A DNA stretch of 64,000 nt from Agelaius tricolor. Its lineage: Eukaryota > Chordata > Aves > Passeriformes > Icteridae. The position numbers and the translations under genes are program-made. The stretch is taken from contig JALJCS010000016.1 in NCBI GenBank assembly GCA_023055355.1, positions 1,116,001 through 1,180,000 on the forward strand, in the 5' to 3' direction. Shown here in pieces: positions 45,975 to 57,615 of this stretch. The first letter of the stretch is position 1, and each line of letters begins with the position of its first letter. The notes under the pieces were generated by a model. That model had not been told where the DNA came from. It did not search any database and was given only the letters and a program-made list of their open reading frames with translations.

Positions 45975-46095
45975 ATTCTGGAATGGGTGGGAATGGAGCT
46001 TAAACCCCATCCAATTCCATGGGCAGGGACACTTCCCCTATCCCAGATTGCTCCAAGCCCCATCCAAGCTTTCCTTGGACATCCCCAGAGCGCGG
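45975..46095 (-). mobile_element. CR1 3' fragment
   Basis: Minus-strand CR1 3' words near CTATCCCAGATTGCTCCAAG and CCATGGGCAGGGACACTT. Confidence 0.55.
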
Positions 46096-46384
46096 CTCCG
46101 CCTTTCAGGTCATTCCCATTCCCAAATCCAAACGATCCCTGCTCCTGGCACCGCCCTATCCCAAACATCCCAGCAGCTTCCCAGGATGCATAACAGGGAA
46201 TTTGGCTGGAGCGTGGCTCTTCCCAAGCTTCTGGCGGAGGAGGATATTTTCATCATTTTCCCCAAATTTTTCCATCATTATTTTGCATAATTTGTTGGGA
46301 TTTGCGCAGCAAGAGTTGCTGGGAGACACCACCACTTCCAGAGGGGAAAATTCCAGGTTGAAATTCCACCAGGATGGGGCTGAG

Positions 46385-46540
46385 CTCCGTGGAATTCCAT
46401 TTCCTTGAGGGGAAAAAATATTCCAGGATTTTTCCTAACTTGAGGGGGTTTTAGGGAAGTCAGAGAGGGGGAAAAGTCCCTTTTCCTGTTGGAATGAGCA
46501 GGACTCAGCTGGGGGCTCATCCATGAGAATTCTGGATCCA
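46385..46540. repeat. Dispersed repeat, copy B
   Basis: Second copy in the same orientation, 2.1 kb from copy A, with GTGGAATTCCATTTCCTTGA, TTTTCCTGTTGGAATGAGC and CTCATCCATGAGAATT. Confidence 0.6.
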
Positions 46541-47399
46541 TAGAGTGGATGGACACACATCCTTGGATTTTAGACGAGCTTGGAAAAGATGAGGTTGGAA
46601 AAGCTTCGGATACAGGGATTGGCTGCCACCATTCCCAGCATTCCCACATCTCCCATCAAACCGGATCTCCCACAGCCAGACCCCAATCTGGGCTCAGGTC
46701 CCATTTTATTTATCCCAATTTATCCCAATTTATCCCGATTTTCCCACTCTCCATCAACACCTTGACCGCTCCAGCCTTTCCCTAGCGTGGCCTTTTTCCT
46801 CCTGGAGCTTTTCCCAGCCCCATTCCCGCCGGAGATCCGCGGCTGGAGCCTCTGCCAGCGGCTCTGCCATGAACAAAGGAGCGCGGGATTTCTGGGAGCG
46901 GCCTTGGCACGGCTCCGGGAGTGCCGGAATCCGTGGATTTGGGGGGCACCGGAGCAGCTGCCTCCCTCCATCCGGAGATGGTTTTTCCCCCCCACCCCAG
47001 CTGCCAGATTTAGGGAATGACTCGGGAGATAGGAATCCGGGATGAATGGAACTATTCATGGTTTGATAAAATTCCATGGAAAAGAGCGGGAAGGGGGTTG
47101 GGAACGAGCCTGCCCGGCCGGGTGTGGGTTACGGATCCCAGCGACGCCGCCAGGCCCCGCTAACGACCCCAATTAATTCCTTTGAATCCCAATTAATTGC
47201 ACGGAATCCCAATTAAAGCTCATTAAAAAGCCGAGGGCTGGAGTTGCCTTGGACGAGGGGAATTTGTCTTGGAACGGGGATTTTTCCCTTTCCAGATTTC
47301 AACGGCTCCTTATCCCCGTTCCCAACCTACAGCAATCCCAAAGATTGGTGACCCCAGCCAGGCTTTTCCAAAGTTTTGTGGAGAATTTGGGAATGAGGG

Positions 47400-47462
47400 A
47401 CAAAGGGAAAAAGGGAAAAAGGGAAAAAGGGAAAAAGGGAAAAAGGGAAAAAGGGAAAGAAA
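47400..47462. repeat. (GGGAAAAA)n microsatellite
   Basis: About eight perfect 8-bp units, GGGAAAAAGGGAAAAA. Confidence 0.93.
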
Positions 47463-47509
47463 GGATTTTAAGGAATAATGAGGCAGGAAATGTCCCACTT
47501 CCACATTCC

Positions 47510-47765
47510 ATGGATTCTCTATCCCAGTGTGCTCCAAGCCCTGGCCTTGGACACTTTCAGGGATCCAGCGGCAGCCACAGCTTTTCTGGGAATTCCAGCC
47601 CATCCCATCCCATTCCTCCCCAGTCTCCCATCCATCCCTGCCCCTGGCAGTGGGATGTGGGATCCATTCCCTGTCTCCTGTGCCTCCATCCCTTATCCCA
47701 AATCCCTCTCCAGCTCTCCTGGAGCCCCTTTGGAATATCTGGAATTCTCAAGGACAGGCTGCTCC
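47510..47765 (-). mobile_element. CR1 3' fragment
   Basis: One of the longest CR1 remnants here. Minus strand: GGAGCCTGTCC-like start, GGGCTCCAGGAGAGCTGGAG, GGGAATGGGATGGGATG, GAATTCCCAGAAAAGCTGTG, TGGATCCCTGAAAGTGTCC, ending at GGAGCACACTGGGATA. Confidence 0.6.
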
Positions 47766-50639
47766 ATCAGATCCATTTTTAGCAGCCCCCCGGAGAAGCC
47801 TTCATCCCGCATTCCCGGGAAGCCAATCCATGTTCTCCAAATCCCAATTCCCTGCTAACACAGCCCAGCCCCTCCACCGAGCTCCCCCCGGATTGATCCG
47901 GTATCAGCTTTTCCATGGATCAGCATTTGTTCCAGCCACGACATCTGCCCTTCCAAGGCAGCAGAGGACACGGAGAATTCCCACTGGGAATATTCCAGCG
48001 TTCCAACCCCCCAGCCATGGAGAACTTCTGGAGGGCACGGCTTATTTGATCCTAACAGGGAATAGCTGGAATTTCCTCTCCGGAATCTGGGCTTGTCTCC
48101 ATTTCCTTCGGATGTTCCCATTCCTTTGGATGTTCCCATTCCTTTGGATCCCAGCTCCATCATTTGGCCATGGGATCACCCCAGGACCATCATCCTTTCA
48201 ACAGTGGTTTTTTTTGGGAAAAATTCCAATCGTTTCAAATCCCTCGTCCCAAAAAAAGCCCCACGCCCCCAGATCCCAGTAATTTGTTAATTTGGGATTT
48301 GGGAGCAGCCTCTGGAATGGGTGGGAGTTGGGAGCTCCTGATCCAAGGTTAAATTCTCCAGCCCCTCCCTGACCAGAATTCCCACCTGGATATTCCCACC
48401 TGGCTATTCCCAAGGATCCCCATTTTCATGGCAAAGGAATCTCTTTCTTTCCCTTTCTGTTCCCATCCTGACTCCCATCCCTTCTCCCTCAGCTTCCTGG
48501 GAGAGTTATCCAGGCTGAGGGATAATAATTCCCAAAATTTGGGGTGCTTTTCTCTTGCCAAGGCACGGAGACCAAACCAGACTCCACAGCACGGAATAAT
48601 TATCCCAGATTCCCACAGATCTTCTGGAAGCTGGAAAAAAAAAAAGCTGGAGTGGCCATTCCATGGCATCCATGCCGCAATTCCAGGGAATTTGGGCAGC
48701 TCCCAGAGTGAGGCGTGGGCTCTCCCAGCATTCCCATGGATCCAGCTCCATCCTATTTTTAATTCCCTGGTCCCAAACTCCCCCAGGAGCTGCAGCTCCG
48801 GCTGCTCCTTCCCGTGGGAAGGGAGGGGGTGGCTCGGGACAGGGATGGATCCAGGAAATATTCCAGCCCCCCCCCCAAGCCTTTTCCCAGCCCTCCAAAT
48901 CCCAGGAAAAGCTCTTGGTGCTGGCTTTAGGGCCCTGCTCCCAATTTCCAGCTGGATTTTCCTCCCAGGACAAATTGCTCGGGAATATTTACAAACTTTT
49001 GGAAAAGCTTATCCAAGGTTTGCAGCTCCTCTGGGAAGCGGCCCCGGCGTGGGAGGAGCTGCTGCAGGAGAATCCCAAATTCCTGTCCCGGATAAGGCCG
49101 GCAGCTGGGGCAGGATGCAGATCCAGACATTCCCTGGGGCTCCCCCTTTTCCTGCCTTTCTGTGGGAACAATTCCCACCCCCACATCCCACCGATCCCCG
49201 CAGCTTTGGATCACCGGAGCTTTTCCTGGATCCACGCTGAATCCGGAGAGCCACATCCATCCCGGAAAAGCCTCTCACAGCTCCTTGTCCCGCTTCCCTT
49301 TTCCCTCTCCACATCCAGGGAATGCCCAGGGGCTGACATTCCCCGGATCCGTGTCCCAGTTTTGCCTGGAAAAGCCCTGGAATCGGTGATGGGTCAGGTC
49401 AGGAAGCTGTTCCTGGAATTTCTTAGGATTTCATCAATCCACGTTGCAGGAGATAAAATCCATAGGAAAGCTTGGATAGAACAGAGGAATTTTTGGGACA
49501 GAAGACAGAAAACTTTTCCATCTGCTCATCCATTCCCTGAAAATCAACAGAAAATTCCCCATCCTGCTGCAGGTGCTATCCCTGGGGCCTTTTTCTGGGA
49601 TAAATCCGTTCCCATCCCAAAAAAAAAACCCTGGGAATGAGCGCTCCAAATTCCCAGCCTGGCTTCCAACTGCACCCCTGAATATCTGGGAATCTGGGGG
49701 TCTTTGATCTCAGTTGTGGATTTATATCCCAAGCTCCGGCCTGCTCATCGACCCCTCTCTGGAATTACTGGGAACACACTTTTCCAGGGATTCTGGCAGG
49801 GATTGGGAATGGCACCGGGGAATACCCAACCCCAAAGACGGTGCTGGACACCCCACAAGTTTTTTCCTAAGGGGAAAAAAAAAAAAAGGGAAGGAGGGAT
49901 TCTCCCTGTTCTCACTGGGGTCATTTGGACATTCCCACATCCCAGTCCAGGATTTGGAGAGGGATCAGCTCCAGCCCCGCTGCCTCCCATTCCCAGTGCA
50001 CCAGCCCAGTGTCATTCCCAATGTTCCGGCCTTTCCCAGCCTGTGTCACAGCCCAGGGCTTTTATGGGATCATCAATCCCATTCCCAGAGCCCACTGAGG
50101 TCATTCCAGACTCTTCCCACCCCGTGACCTTTCCCAAGGCAGATTCCCTGGAATGTCTGGTGACCTCCCAAAGTCATGGCTGTGCCACACCCTCGGGCTG
50201 GGACAGGCTTGGAGCTCCCTGATCCCAAATCCCAAGGATCCCATAGCCTGGAATTGGCCCAGGCTTGGAGCTCCCTGACCCCAAATCCCACGGCTCCTCT
50301 GGAATCGGCCCCTTTGCTCCCTGATCCCAAATCCAGCAGGATCCAGGGGCTCAGGATCGCTCCAGGGCCACAGCCAACGCCACGGGATGGGAGAGCGGGA
50401 TCAGGGATGGGATCAGGCTCAGTTCCCAGGGATCAGGGATGGGGAGAGACGGGACCGACCCCCAGGAAGCAAAACCTTCCCCGCAGGAATCCGGGAGCTG
50501 CTCCAGGATGGATTTGGGCCCCCCCCCTCCCCCGCCCCCTCCGCCGAGCTCCCGGAGCCATTCCCGAGGTTTTCCACGCCCTTCCAGCCACCTGTAGAGG
50601 TCCGGGAAGCAGCGGCCTAGGGAGGGGCCCGGGGGATGC

Positions 50640-50965
50640 GCGACCCCCGGGAGGGCTGGGCCGCGGGCCGGGGGCGATGCGCGGCTTGGGGGGGATGCGC
50701 GATTTGGGGGGGATGCTCGGTTCGGATGATGCTCGGCCCGGGCGATGCGCGGTCCGGGGGATGCTCGATTTGTGGGATGCTCGATTTGTGGGATGCTCGA
50801 TTTGCGGGATGCGCGGTTTGGGGGGATGCGCGGTTTGGGGGGGATGCGCGGTTTGGGGGGGATGCGCGGTTTAGGGGGGCCGCTCGGTCCGGCGGATGCG
50901 CGGTTTGCGGGGGATGCTGCTCGCTTTTCGGGAGGATGCTCGGTTCGGATGCTGCGCGGCGCGGT
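50640..50965. repeat. G-rich minisatellite in CORO2B CpG island
   Basis: Units of about 17-22 bp with GGGGGGATGCGCGGTTTGG and GATGCTCGATTTGTGGG. Runs of four or more G in the plus strand make it a G-quadruplex candidate. Confidence 0.88.
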
Positions 50966-51238
50966 TCGGGCTCCCAGCCCCGCTCGGAGCGGCTCCGGGG
51001 CTGCCCCGTGCCCCGGGGGTGCTCGCCCCGCACCGCCGCCCCCTCCAAGGGTTAAAACTGCAGCAGAGCTGCGGGGCCGGAGCGGCCGCGGCCGCGGGAG
51101 GGGCTCGGCCGCGATCGGAGCCCGGGGAGCGGCGGCGGCGGCGGCGCGGGCTCGGCCGGGCGGGGGAGGCGGCGGGGCCGGGCCCGGCACCTTGCGGGCA
51201 CCGGGGCGGGCACCGGGGCGGCGGAGGGCAGCGCTTAC

Positions 51239-51252
51239 CTCGGCACGGGCAT
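51239..51252 (-). CDS. CORO2B: Candidate first CORO2B exon end at CpG island
   Basis: In the CpG island a minus-strand ATG gives M-P-V-P followed by AG|GTAAGC, a strong donor. Joined to the exon at 43315 it stays open into the coronin frame; joined to the 45.7-kb exon it does not. The exon 5' end is not defined, and the ATG may be non-coding if translation starts at MSWRPQYR. Confidence 0.35.
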
Positions 51253-51284
51253 GCGGAGCCAGCAGCGCCGGGGAGACGGAGGAG

Positions 51285-51368
51285 CAGCCGAGGAGGAGAA
51301 GCGAGGAGGAGCAGGAGGAGCAGGAGCAGCCGGAGGAGGAGGAGGAGGAGGAGGAGGAGGAGGAGGGT
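51285..51368. repeat. (GGA)n purine tract in CORO2B promoter island
   Basis: GGAGGAGGAGGAGGAGGAG with interruptions, just upstream of the candidate minus-strand start, so probably in the 5' UTR or core promoter. Confidence 0.85.
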
Positions 51369-51494
51369 GGGGTGTGCCCGCTGCGCTGCCCGCAGCTCAG
51401 CTCGGCCGGTGCTCGGCGCGGCGGGGCCGTGATGTCAGCCCCGCACCGCCCCCGGGGGGAGCGGCCCGGCCCGGCCGCCGGGGGGGCCCGAGCC

Positions 51495-51810
51495 GCTTTA
51501 ACCCTTCGGAGCCCCGGTGCCGATTTAACCCCTCGGAGCCCCGGTTCCGATTTAACCCCTCGGAGCCCCGGTTCGGGTCCGGACCCGGTTCCCATTTAAC
51601 CCTTCGGCAGCCCCGGTGTCGCTCCGCAGCCACCGCTTTAACCCTTCAACAGCCCCGGTGCCACCTCCGCTTTAACCCTTTGGGAGCCCTGGCCCAGCCC
51701 CGGTTCGGTTTTAACCCTTTGGGAGCCCGGGTTGGGTCCGGTTCTGTTTTAACCCTTTGGGAGCCCCGGTTTGGGTCCGGTTCCGTTTTAACCCTTTGCG
51801 AGCCGCGCTT
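51495..51810. repeat. Minisatellite flanking CORO2B promoter
   Basis: Units of about 32-40 bp with TTTAACCCTTTGGGAGCCCC and GGTTCGGGTCCGGTTC, diverging at the edges. Confidence 0.88.
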
Positions 51811-53879
51811 CGTCCCCGGGATGCGCGGCCGGCCCGGCGCGGCCATGCTGGGAGGGGTCGCGACAAACGCGCGGTGTCGGCGAGGATTCCCCGCTGTCGC
51901 GACATGGCTCGGCTCCCTCCCATCCCGACAGCGCCAGGAAATCCTGGGATGCTGAGCTGGGAAGGAGCTGAAAGCCCATCCCAGGCCTGGCCTCGGCTGC
52001 TTCCAGCGATCCAGGGGGATGGATGCTCCATGGAAAATAAAGAACCCATGGATATTTCGGTACTCCCGGATATTCCAGGCTGCTGCAGCATCCAGAAGGA
52101 TCCATCCGCATGGAAAAGGAGATTTTTTTTCTTTTTACCCCGTTTTTATTGTCGACAGTGACACCAGCAGGGCTGGCGGCTCCGTTTGCAGGGCCCAGCT
52201 GGAAGTGACACTCAGAATAATTCAGGACATCGATGTGTCCAAACAACCCCAAAATCCAGGCCCCAAAGGGAAAAAATCCTGGAGAATTGTATCCCAGCTC
52301 CTGCTCTGCCCACCAAGGAAATCCCGACTCCCAATGGCACCGATTCCACGGAAATCCGGGAGAAAACGGGGAATTCTAATATGGAATTTAGGAATTTAGG
52401 AGCGTCCCTGCCACCCGTGGCTGTGTCACCTTTCAGGCCCCAAATCTGGGAATTTTTTTCCATATTTCAAAATCTCTGGGATGACAGATGAGTGCTGGGG
52501 ATAAATATTTAGGGAAAAAAAAAAAAAGCCAAAAAACATTTTATCTGCTTGTTTCCAGGATACAGTCCAGGCCTGGAATTATTCTCCAGGATTAATTTTT
52601 TCTTTTTTTTTAATTTATTTTTTTTCCTCCAATTAATTTCATTTCTTTCAAACAACTCCAGGCCAATTCCAAAGGCATTCCCAATCCTCCTGGCAGAAGA
52701 GCCAGCCCCAAAAGCAAGGATTTCCCTTTCATAAGGAGATTATTCCACCAGGAATTCGATGGAAGATGAGTTTTATTCCAAGCATCCTTGTAAAAAAACC
52801 AATGGATCTGATAACGAGAGGAGGGAAAATCCCAAATATTCCTTGAAAATCAACTATTTTTAAGGATAAACCACGTGAGCTGGGCTGGAAAGTGTGGGAA
52901 AGGTTAATGCAATTAACAGGGAATTAATGACATCAGCCACTGCTAAACCCTAACCCACCCAGCCGTGACCTTTTCCCAAAAATCCTCCGTTTTCCCCGGG
53001 ATCTGAAGGATCTGAGAGGGTGCTTGGAACGAAGCAGAGCTCAGGACAGGGAATATCCAGGCCTGGAAAAGCCAGAGGAGGAGAATCCGGGTTTTCCCAA
53101 AGCCTTGGAGCAGCTCCATGTCCCGGCTGCCTCATCCCAGAGGGGGAATTGATTATCCCAATGAACTGCTTGGAAAAACCCGGAAAACTTGGGAAAAACT
53201 GGGAGCTGAGCTGGGATAGCTGGGAAAGGTAGGATGGAGAGGGAAGGCCGGGAAGGTGCCTGAAGCTGGGAGGATCCCGGAATTCTGGTGATGGATGGAT
53301 CCCAATTTTCCACACCTGGGGAAATCCCAGCACCTCCCAAATCCCAGCTGCAGCTTGGGAGGAGCCCAGAAATGTTGGGAAAGGGGCTGGGAGTTGGGAA
53401 AGCCGAGAAAGCCGGAGGAGCCCCTCATCCTCGCTGGGAGGAGCAGAAATGCCGGGAATGGGGTGGGAACTCGGGAATTTGGGAATTTGCAGCACTGCCA
53501 GGGATGGGACAGTTCCCTTCCGAGGGAATTCCTCTGGCATGGTCGGGAAAACAGCTCAGGCTCCACCAGGACAGCCCTGCAATCCCAAATCCCAGCTTTG
53601 GGAATACCGGGGAGGGCAGGGGAACATCCCAGGGGATTTTGTGCCTCGGGTTTGGCTTGGAATGTTTGGCGAGATCCCATTCCAGCTCCCAGCTGGATTT
53701 CTTTTCCTGGAGAACATCCATGATCCTGCTGCGGATACTGGGAAAGGGAGATGCTCAGCACCTGGAAAGAATTCCAAGGATTCCAATCTCCTGCTGGCAC
53801 TGGGCAGGATCCGGGCACTGTGTCCTGGTCTCCTCCAGCTGGAGCAGCTTCTCCATCAGCACCGGAGATTCCTGATTTT

Positions 53880-54015
53880 CCACCAGCATCCCTGAATTCC
53901 CATGATCATCCCTGAATTCCCATCAGGACCAGAGATCTTTGAATTCCCATGATCATCCCTGAATTCCCAGCAGGAGCAGAGATCCCCGAATTCCCATCAG
54001 GAGCAGAGATCCAGG
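53880..54015. repeat. Short tandem repeat
   Basis: Alternating units GAATTCCCATGATCATCCCT and GAATTCCCATCAGGAGCAGA. Confidence 0.8.
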
Positions 54016-54629
54016 TTGGTGCCGGTGCCCTCTGGAATGTGTCTCCCCCAGCCCAGGAGGATTCCCACGGGAATTGCTCCAGTGGGACTGGATCCGGGCA
54101 CCCCATTCCCAGAGCTCTGGAGCGGAATCCCGGCTGGAATTCCCGGCCCGCGGCGTGTCCCGGGAATGGGAAGAGCGGATCCCGCTGGATGCGGCCTCGG
54201 GGAGCGGAGAATTCCTGGATGCGGGAGCGCCTCGGGCTCCCTCTCCTGGCGCTGCCGGGAGGGAATCGCTGCGGAAATCCTGGGAATGGGAATCTCGCCG
54301 GGCGCACGGGTGTGGTCACCGCCGGGACACGGGACAACCCCTGGGATGAGCGGAATTCCACAGGAACTCAGGATGAGGGATCTGAGCCGAGAAAAGGAAT
54401 GAAACCATTCCCAAAAATTTCCCGTTTTCCCCCCTCGCAGCACCCACAGCCTGCCATGGATAACACCATGGATAATTTTTCCATCTTTCCTCATCCCACC
54501 CCTGGGGTTATCCCGGAATTTCATTTCCTGGCGCTGCCGGGCTGGATGCGAGCAATTCAAAACAATCCTGGGGAAAGTTCCCACCCGGCTGGCTGGGAAT
54601 GCGGGAAGAGCAGAGCACGATTGGGGATC

Positions 54630-55005
54630 CCAGTCTTCCCATGGGACACGGTGATCCAAATCTTCCCATGGGACATGGTTGTCCCAGTCTTTCCATGGGA
54701 CATGGTGATCCAAATCTTTCCATGGGATGTGGTGATCCCAGTCTTTCCATGGGACATGGTGATCCCAATCTTTCAATAAGATGTCGTGATCCCAGTCTTT
54801 CCATCGGATTGCTGATCCCGATCTTTCCATGGGACGTGGTGATCCCGATCTTTCCATGGGACATGGTGATCCCAGTTTTTCCATGGGATGTGGTGATCCC
54901 AATCTTTCCATTGGATTGGTGATCCCGATCTTTCCATGGGACATGGTGATCCCAGTTTTTCCATTGGATTGGTGATCCCGATCTTTTCATGGAGATCCCG
55001 TTACC
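54630..55005. repeat. Minisatellite
   Basis: About 13 units of roughly 27 bp: CTTTCCATGGGACATGGTGA then TCCCAAT, with variants carrying CATCGGATTG. Several units contain CCATGG. Confidence 0.9.
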
Positions 55006-55674
55006 CCCACAATCCCGACCCCCCCAGGGACAGGTGGGACAATTCCAGCTTTTCCAGCTCTTCCCCAGCGCCACCATTCCCTCTGAAATGAAGGATGGAT
55101 TTTCCTCCTTGGCAAAACCTGATCCGTAGGGAAAAACCCCCGGAGCTGCTGCTGCCGCCGTGGCCCTTCCCGGGATTCCGGCTCCGGGACATTCCGGAGC
55201 CGCGTGGCCGAATCCCGGCCCATCCCTGGCTCTGCCCACAATTACAGAGGAGCGGGAAAACCATGGATACGGCGCCCGGGGAGTCCTGGAATACCCGCAG
55301 CCGCCAATTATCCGGAGGCTGATGTTTGGATTCCCGAGTGGATAATTTATGGAGAAGTCCAGGGCCGGGCGCTCGTCCCCTTGGATGGAAGCTCCTCTGG
55401 AATAACAATACCTGGCGCTGGGAGCGCACGGATAACCCAGATCCCGGGATTTGGAAGGGAGATGATTCCATTTGTTCCACCGGGAGCAGGAACAAACAGC
55501 TCCGTCTGCCCCGCCGCCGGCAGCTGGTTCCCATTATCCCTGGAAAAGATCCCGATTTTTCACTGGGAGGAGAATTCGGAGCCGCCTTGACTCATTCCAA
55601 GTATGAAGTGAATGTGGAGCGCAAACGAAAATTCCAAGGGGTGAAGGGATCGGAGAATGAGGCAGCTCCTCCCA

Positions 55675-55915
55675 GTGGAAGCTGAAATTCCCAATTCCAA
55701 GTGGTGCCCTCAGCTTCCAATCCTCTGGAGATCACCCAGGACTGGGAATTCCTGGGAAGTGTGGATCTGGGGGAGAAGCTCTTCCCAATGGAAAATCGCT
55801 TCCAAAGGAACAGGAGAGGGAAGTGGGAGCTGAAATTCCCAATTCCAAGTGGTGCCCTCAGCTCCCAGTCCTCTGGAGACCACCAGGATTGGGAATTCCT
55901 GGGGATGGAGTGCGG
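55675..55915. repeat. Tandem duplication of about 155 bp
   Basis: Two copies share GAAGCTGAAATTCCCAATTC-like text, CAAGTGGTGCCCTCAGCT, CCTCTGGAGA and GGAATTCCTGGG. Confidence 0.8.
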
Positions 55916-56029
55916 ATTCTGTAGGATGGAAAAAGCTTGGGAGAGGATGATGGAAAAGGAGCAAGGCAAGAGATCCAGGGAAGAGATTTGGGAGGAAAAA
56001 GAGGAATTTGGGGAATTTGAGTGTCCAAG

Positions 56030-56140
56030 ATGATGCTGGATGAGGCTTGGAGCCACCTGGGACAGTGGGAATTGTCCCTGCCCATGGAATGGGATGGGTT
56101 TAAGGTCCCTTCCCACCCAAACCATTCCAGGATTCCGTAA
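56030..56140 (+). mobile_element. CR1 3' end
   Basis: Plus-strand ending with GGCTTGGAGCCACCTGGGAC, CTGCCCATGGAATGGGATGG, TTTAAGGTCCCTTCCCACCC and AAACCATTCCAGGATTCC. Confidence 0.65.
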
Positions 56141-57299
56141 TTTTTGTGTATCTATATTTAGTGCCTATCCCAGATTCCTTATTTTCTGCCCATCCGGATT
56201 TATTGGGAAAAGCAGCAGGATGGAGGAAGAGGAAGCTGTGGGATCCCAGGAAACCCCATCAGGAGAGGATTGAATGAGGGATTAATGGGAAAATCCAAGG
56301 AGATTACAAAAATTCCATGGAATCCAGGTGGACTCAGGTGGGAATCTCCCTGTGTGGGCGGCTTTGCTCCGTCCCCATTCCCAAATCCAACATTTTCCCA
56401 ACATCCTTCACGGACTGAGAATTGTGGTGACCCCCTGGAATTATCTGGCAAAATTCCACTCTCTTTCCCATGCCCATGGATAAAGCTCAAGGAATCAGAG
56501 GGGGAAAAGTGGGAAAAAAATTTGGGATAAATCCTGGGCCAACATTCAGGTTTATGGGGGATATTCCCAATCCAACAGCATTTGGATCCCGTGGACTCCC
56601 TGAGCCGTGGGAGCTTCCAGGAAATTCCCAGAGTTTTCATATCCCATAATTCATCTCCTATAGGGAGCGGGGTCCCCGGAATGGGAACGAGGGCGGCACG
56701 GAGTCTCCCGGTGGGAATCCTGGAATTCCCACTGGGAGGCTCCTCTCCCACCCCTCCTCATCCTGGGGCTTCCCAGGCCTCTGCATGGATCTGGAATTCC
56801 ATGAAAAGGGAATTTACGGCTGCCCCGTTCCCGTCGTGCCGGGGAAAAAGTTGGATTTGGAAACTGTGGGATCTGGTGGCAGCTCGGAAAACAGCCGGAG
56901 GGGAGCATGGAAAGGGCTCCTGGCAGGAATCCTGTTGGAAGCCAGCCCAGGGAATTGGAGGAGCGTTTTCCATGCCTGGATCCGATGTTTGATGGATGAG
57001 TTCGGCACTTGGCTCCACCGGGAATTTTAAAGGCAAACCTGACACCTTTGGCTCAGCTCCTGGTTTTCCCCTTGCTCCAGGAGCATTCCCAAATTTCCTT
57101 GGGACGGCAGGGAGGGGACCAGGACCCCCCAGTGCCTCCCACTGAGCCAAGGATTCCCACAATTCCCAGGGATGGGAGCAGGGCTTGGGAAGGGCCGTGA
57201 TGGGAGCCCCCACCCAGAGCTCCTCATTCCCACCAGAATTCCCAAGATTTTCATCCCCTCCCCCATCTGCCATTCCCAACCCGTTTTCCAGGAGCCATT

Positions 57300-57615
57300 C
57301 CGGAATTCTGGGGGCTGATCCCAGAGATCACCACAGCATTTTGGGACAGATCTCAGGATCCATCCCAGCATCTGGGGCAGATCCCAGGATCCATCCCAGA
57401 ATAACTGGGAGGCTGATCCCTGGATTCACCCCAGGGAAATTTTGATGGGGAAATCCCAAGATCCGTCCCAACATTTTAGGGGAGCCACATCCAGAATCCT
57501 TCCCAGAACTTTGGGAGCAGATCCCAGGACTCACCCCAGAATTTTGGGGATCAGATCCAAGGATCCATCCCAGAATTTTGGGAGGATAATCCTAGGATCC
57601 ATCCCAGTATCTGGT
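57300..57615. repeat. Minisatellite
   Basis: Diverged units of 30-45 bp with GATCCCAGGATCCATCCCAG and AATTTTGGGA words. Confidence 0.82.

Larger units (their letters stand above)
50500..51860 (-). promoter_or_regulatory. CORO2B: CpG island and promoter region of CORO2B
   Basis: CpG-dense block around the candidate first exon at 51.24 kb. It contains a (GGA)n tract, and is flanked on both sides by G-rich minisatellites. No TATA box was recognised. Transcription would run leftward. Confidence 0.65.

Noticed and set aside
50150..50185. Minus-strand ATG (MTLGGHQ) as the CORO2B first coding exon
   Set aside because: The first two residues resemble the mammalian MTVTK start, but there is no matching sequence after them and no donor in the right phase.
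50351..51595. 414-codon minus-strand open frame in the CORO2B promoter
   Set aside because: It crosses a CpG island and a G-rich minisatellite whose units lack stops. No splice or domain support; high GC explains the length.
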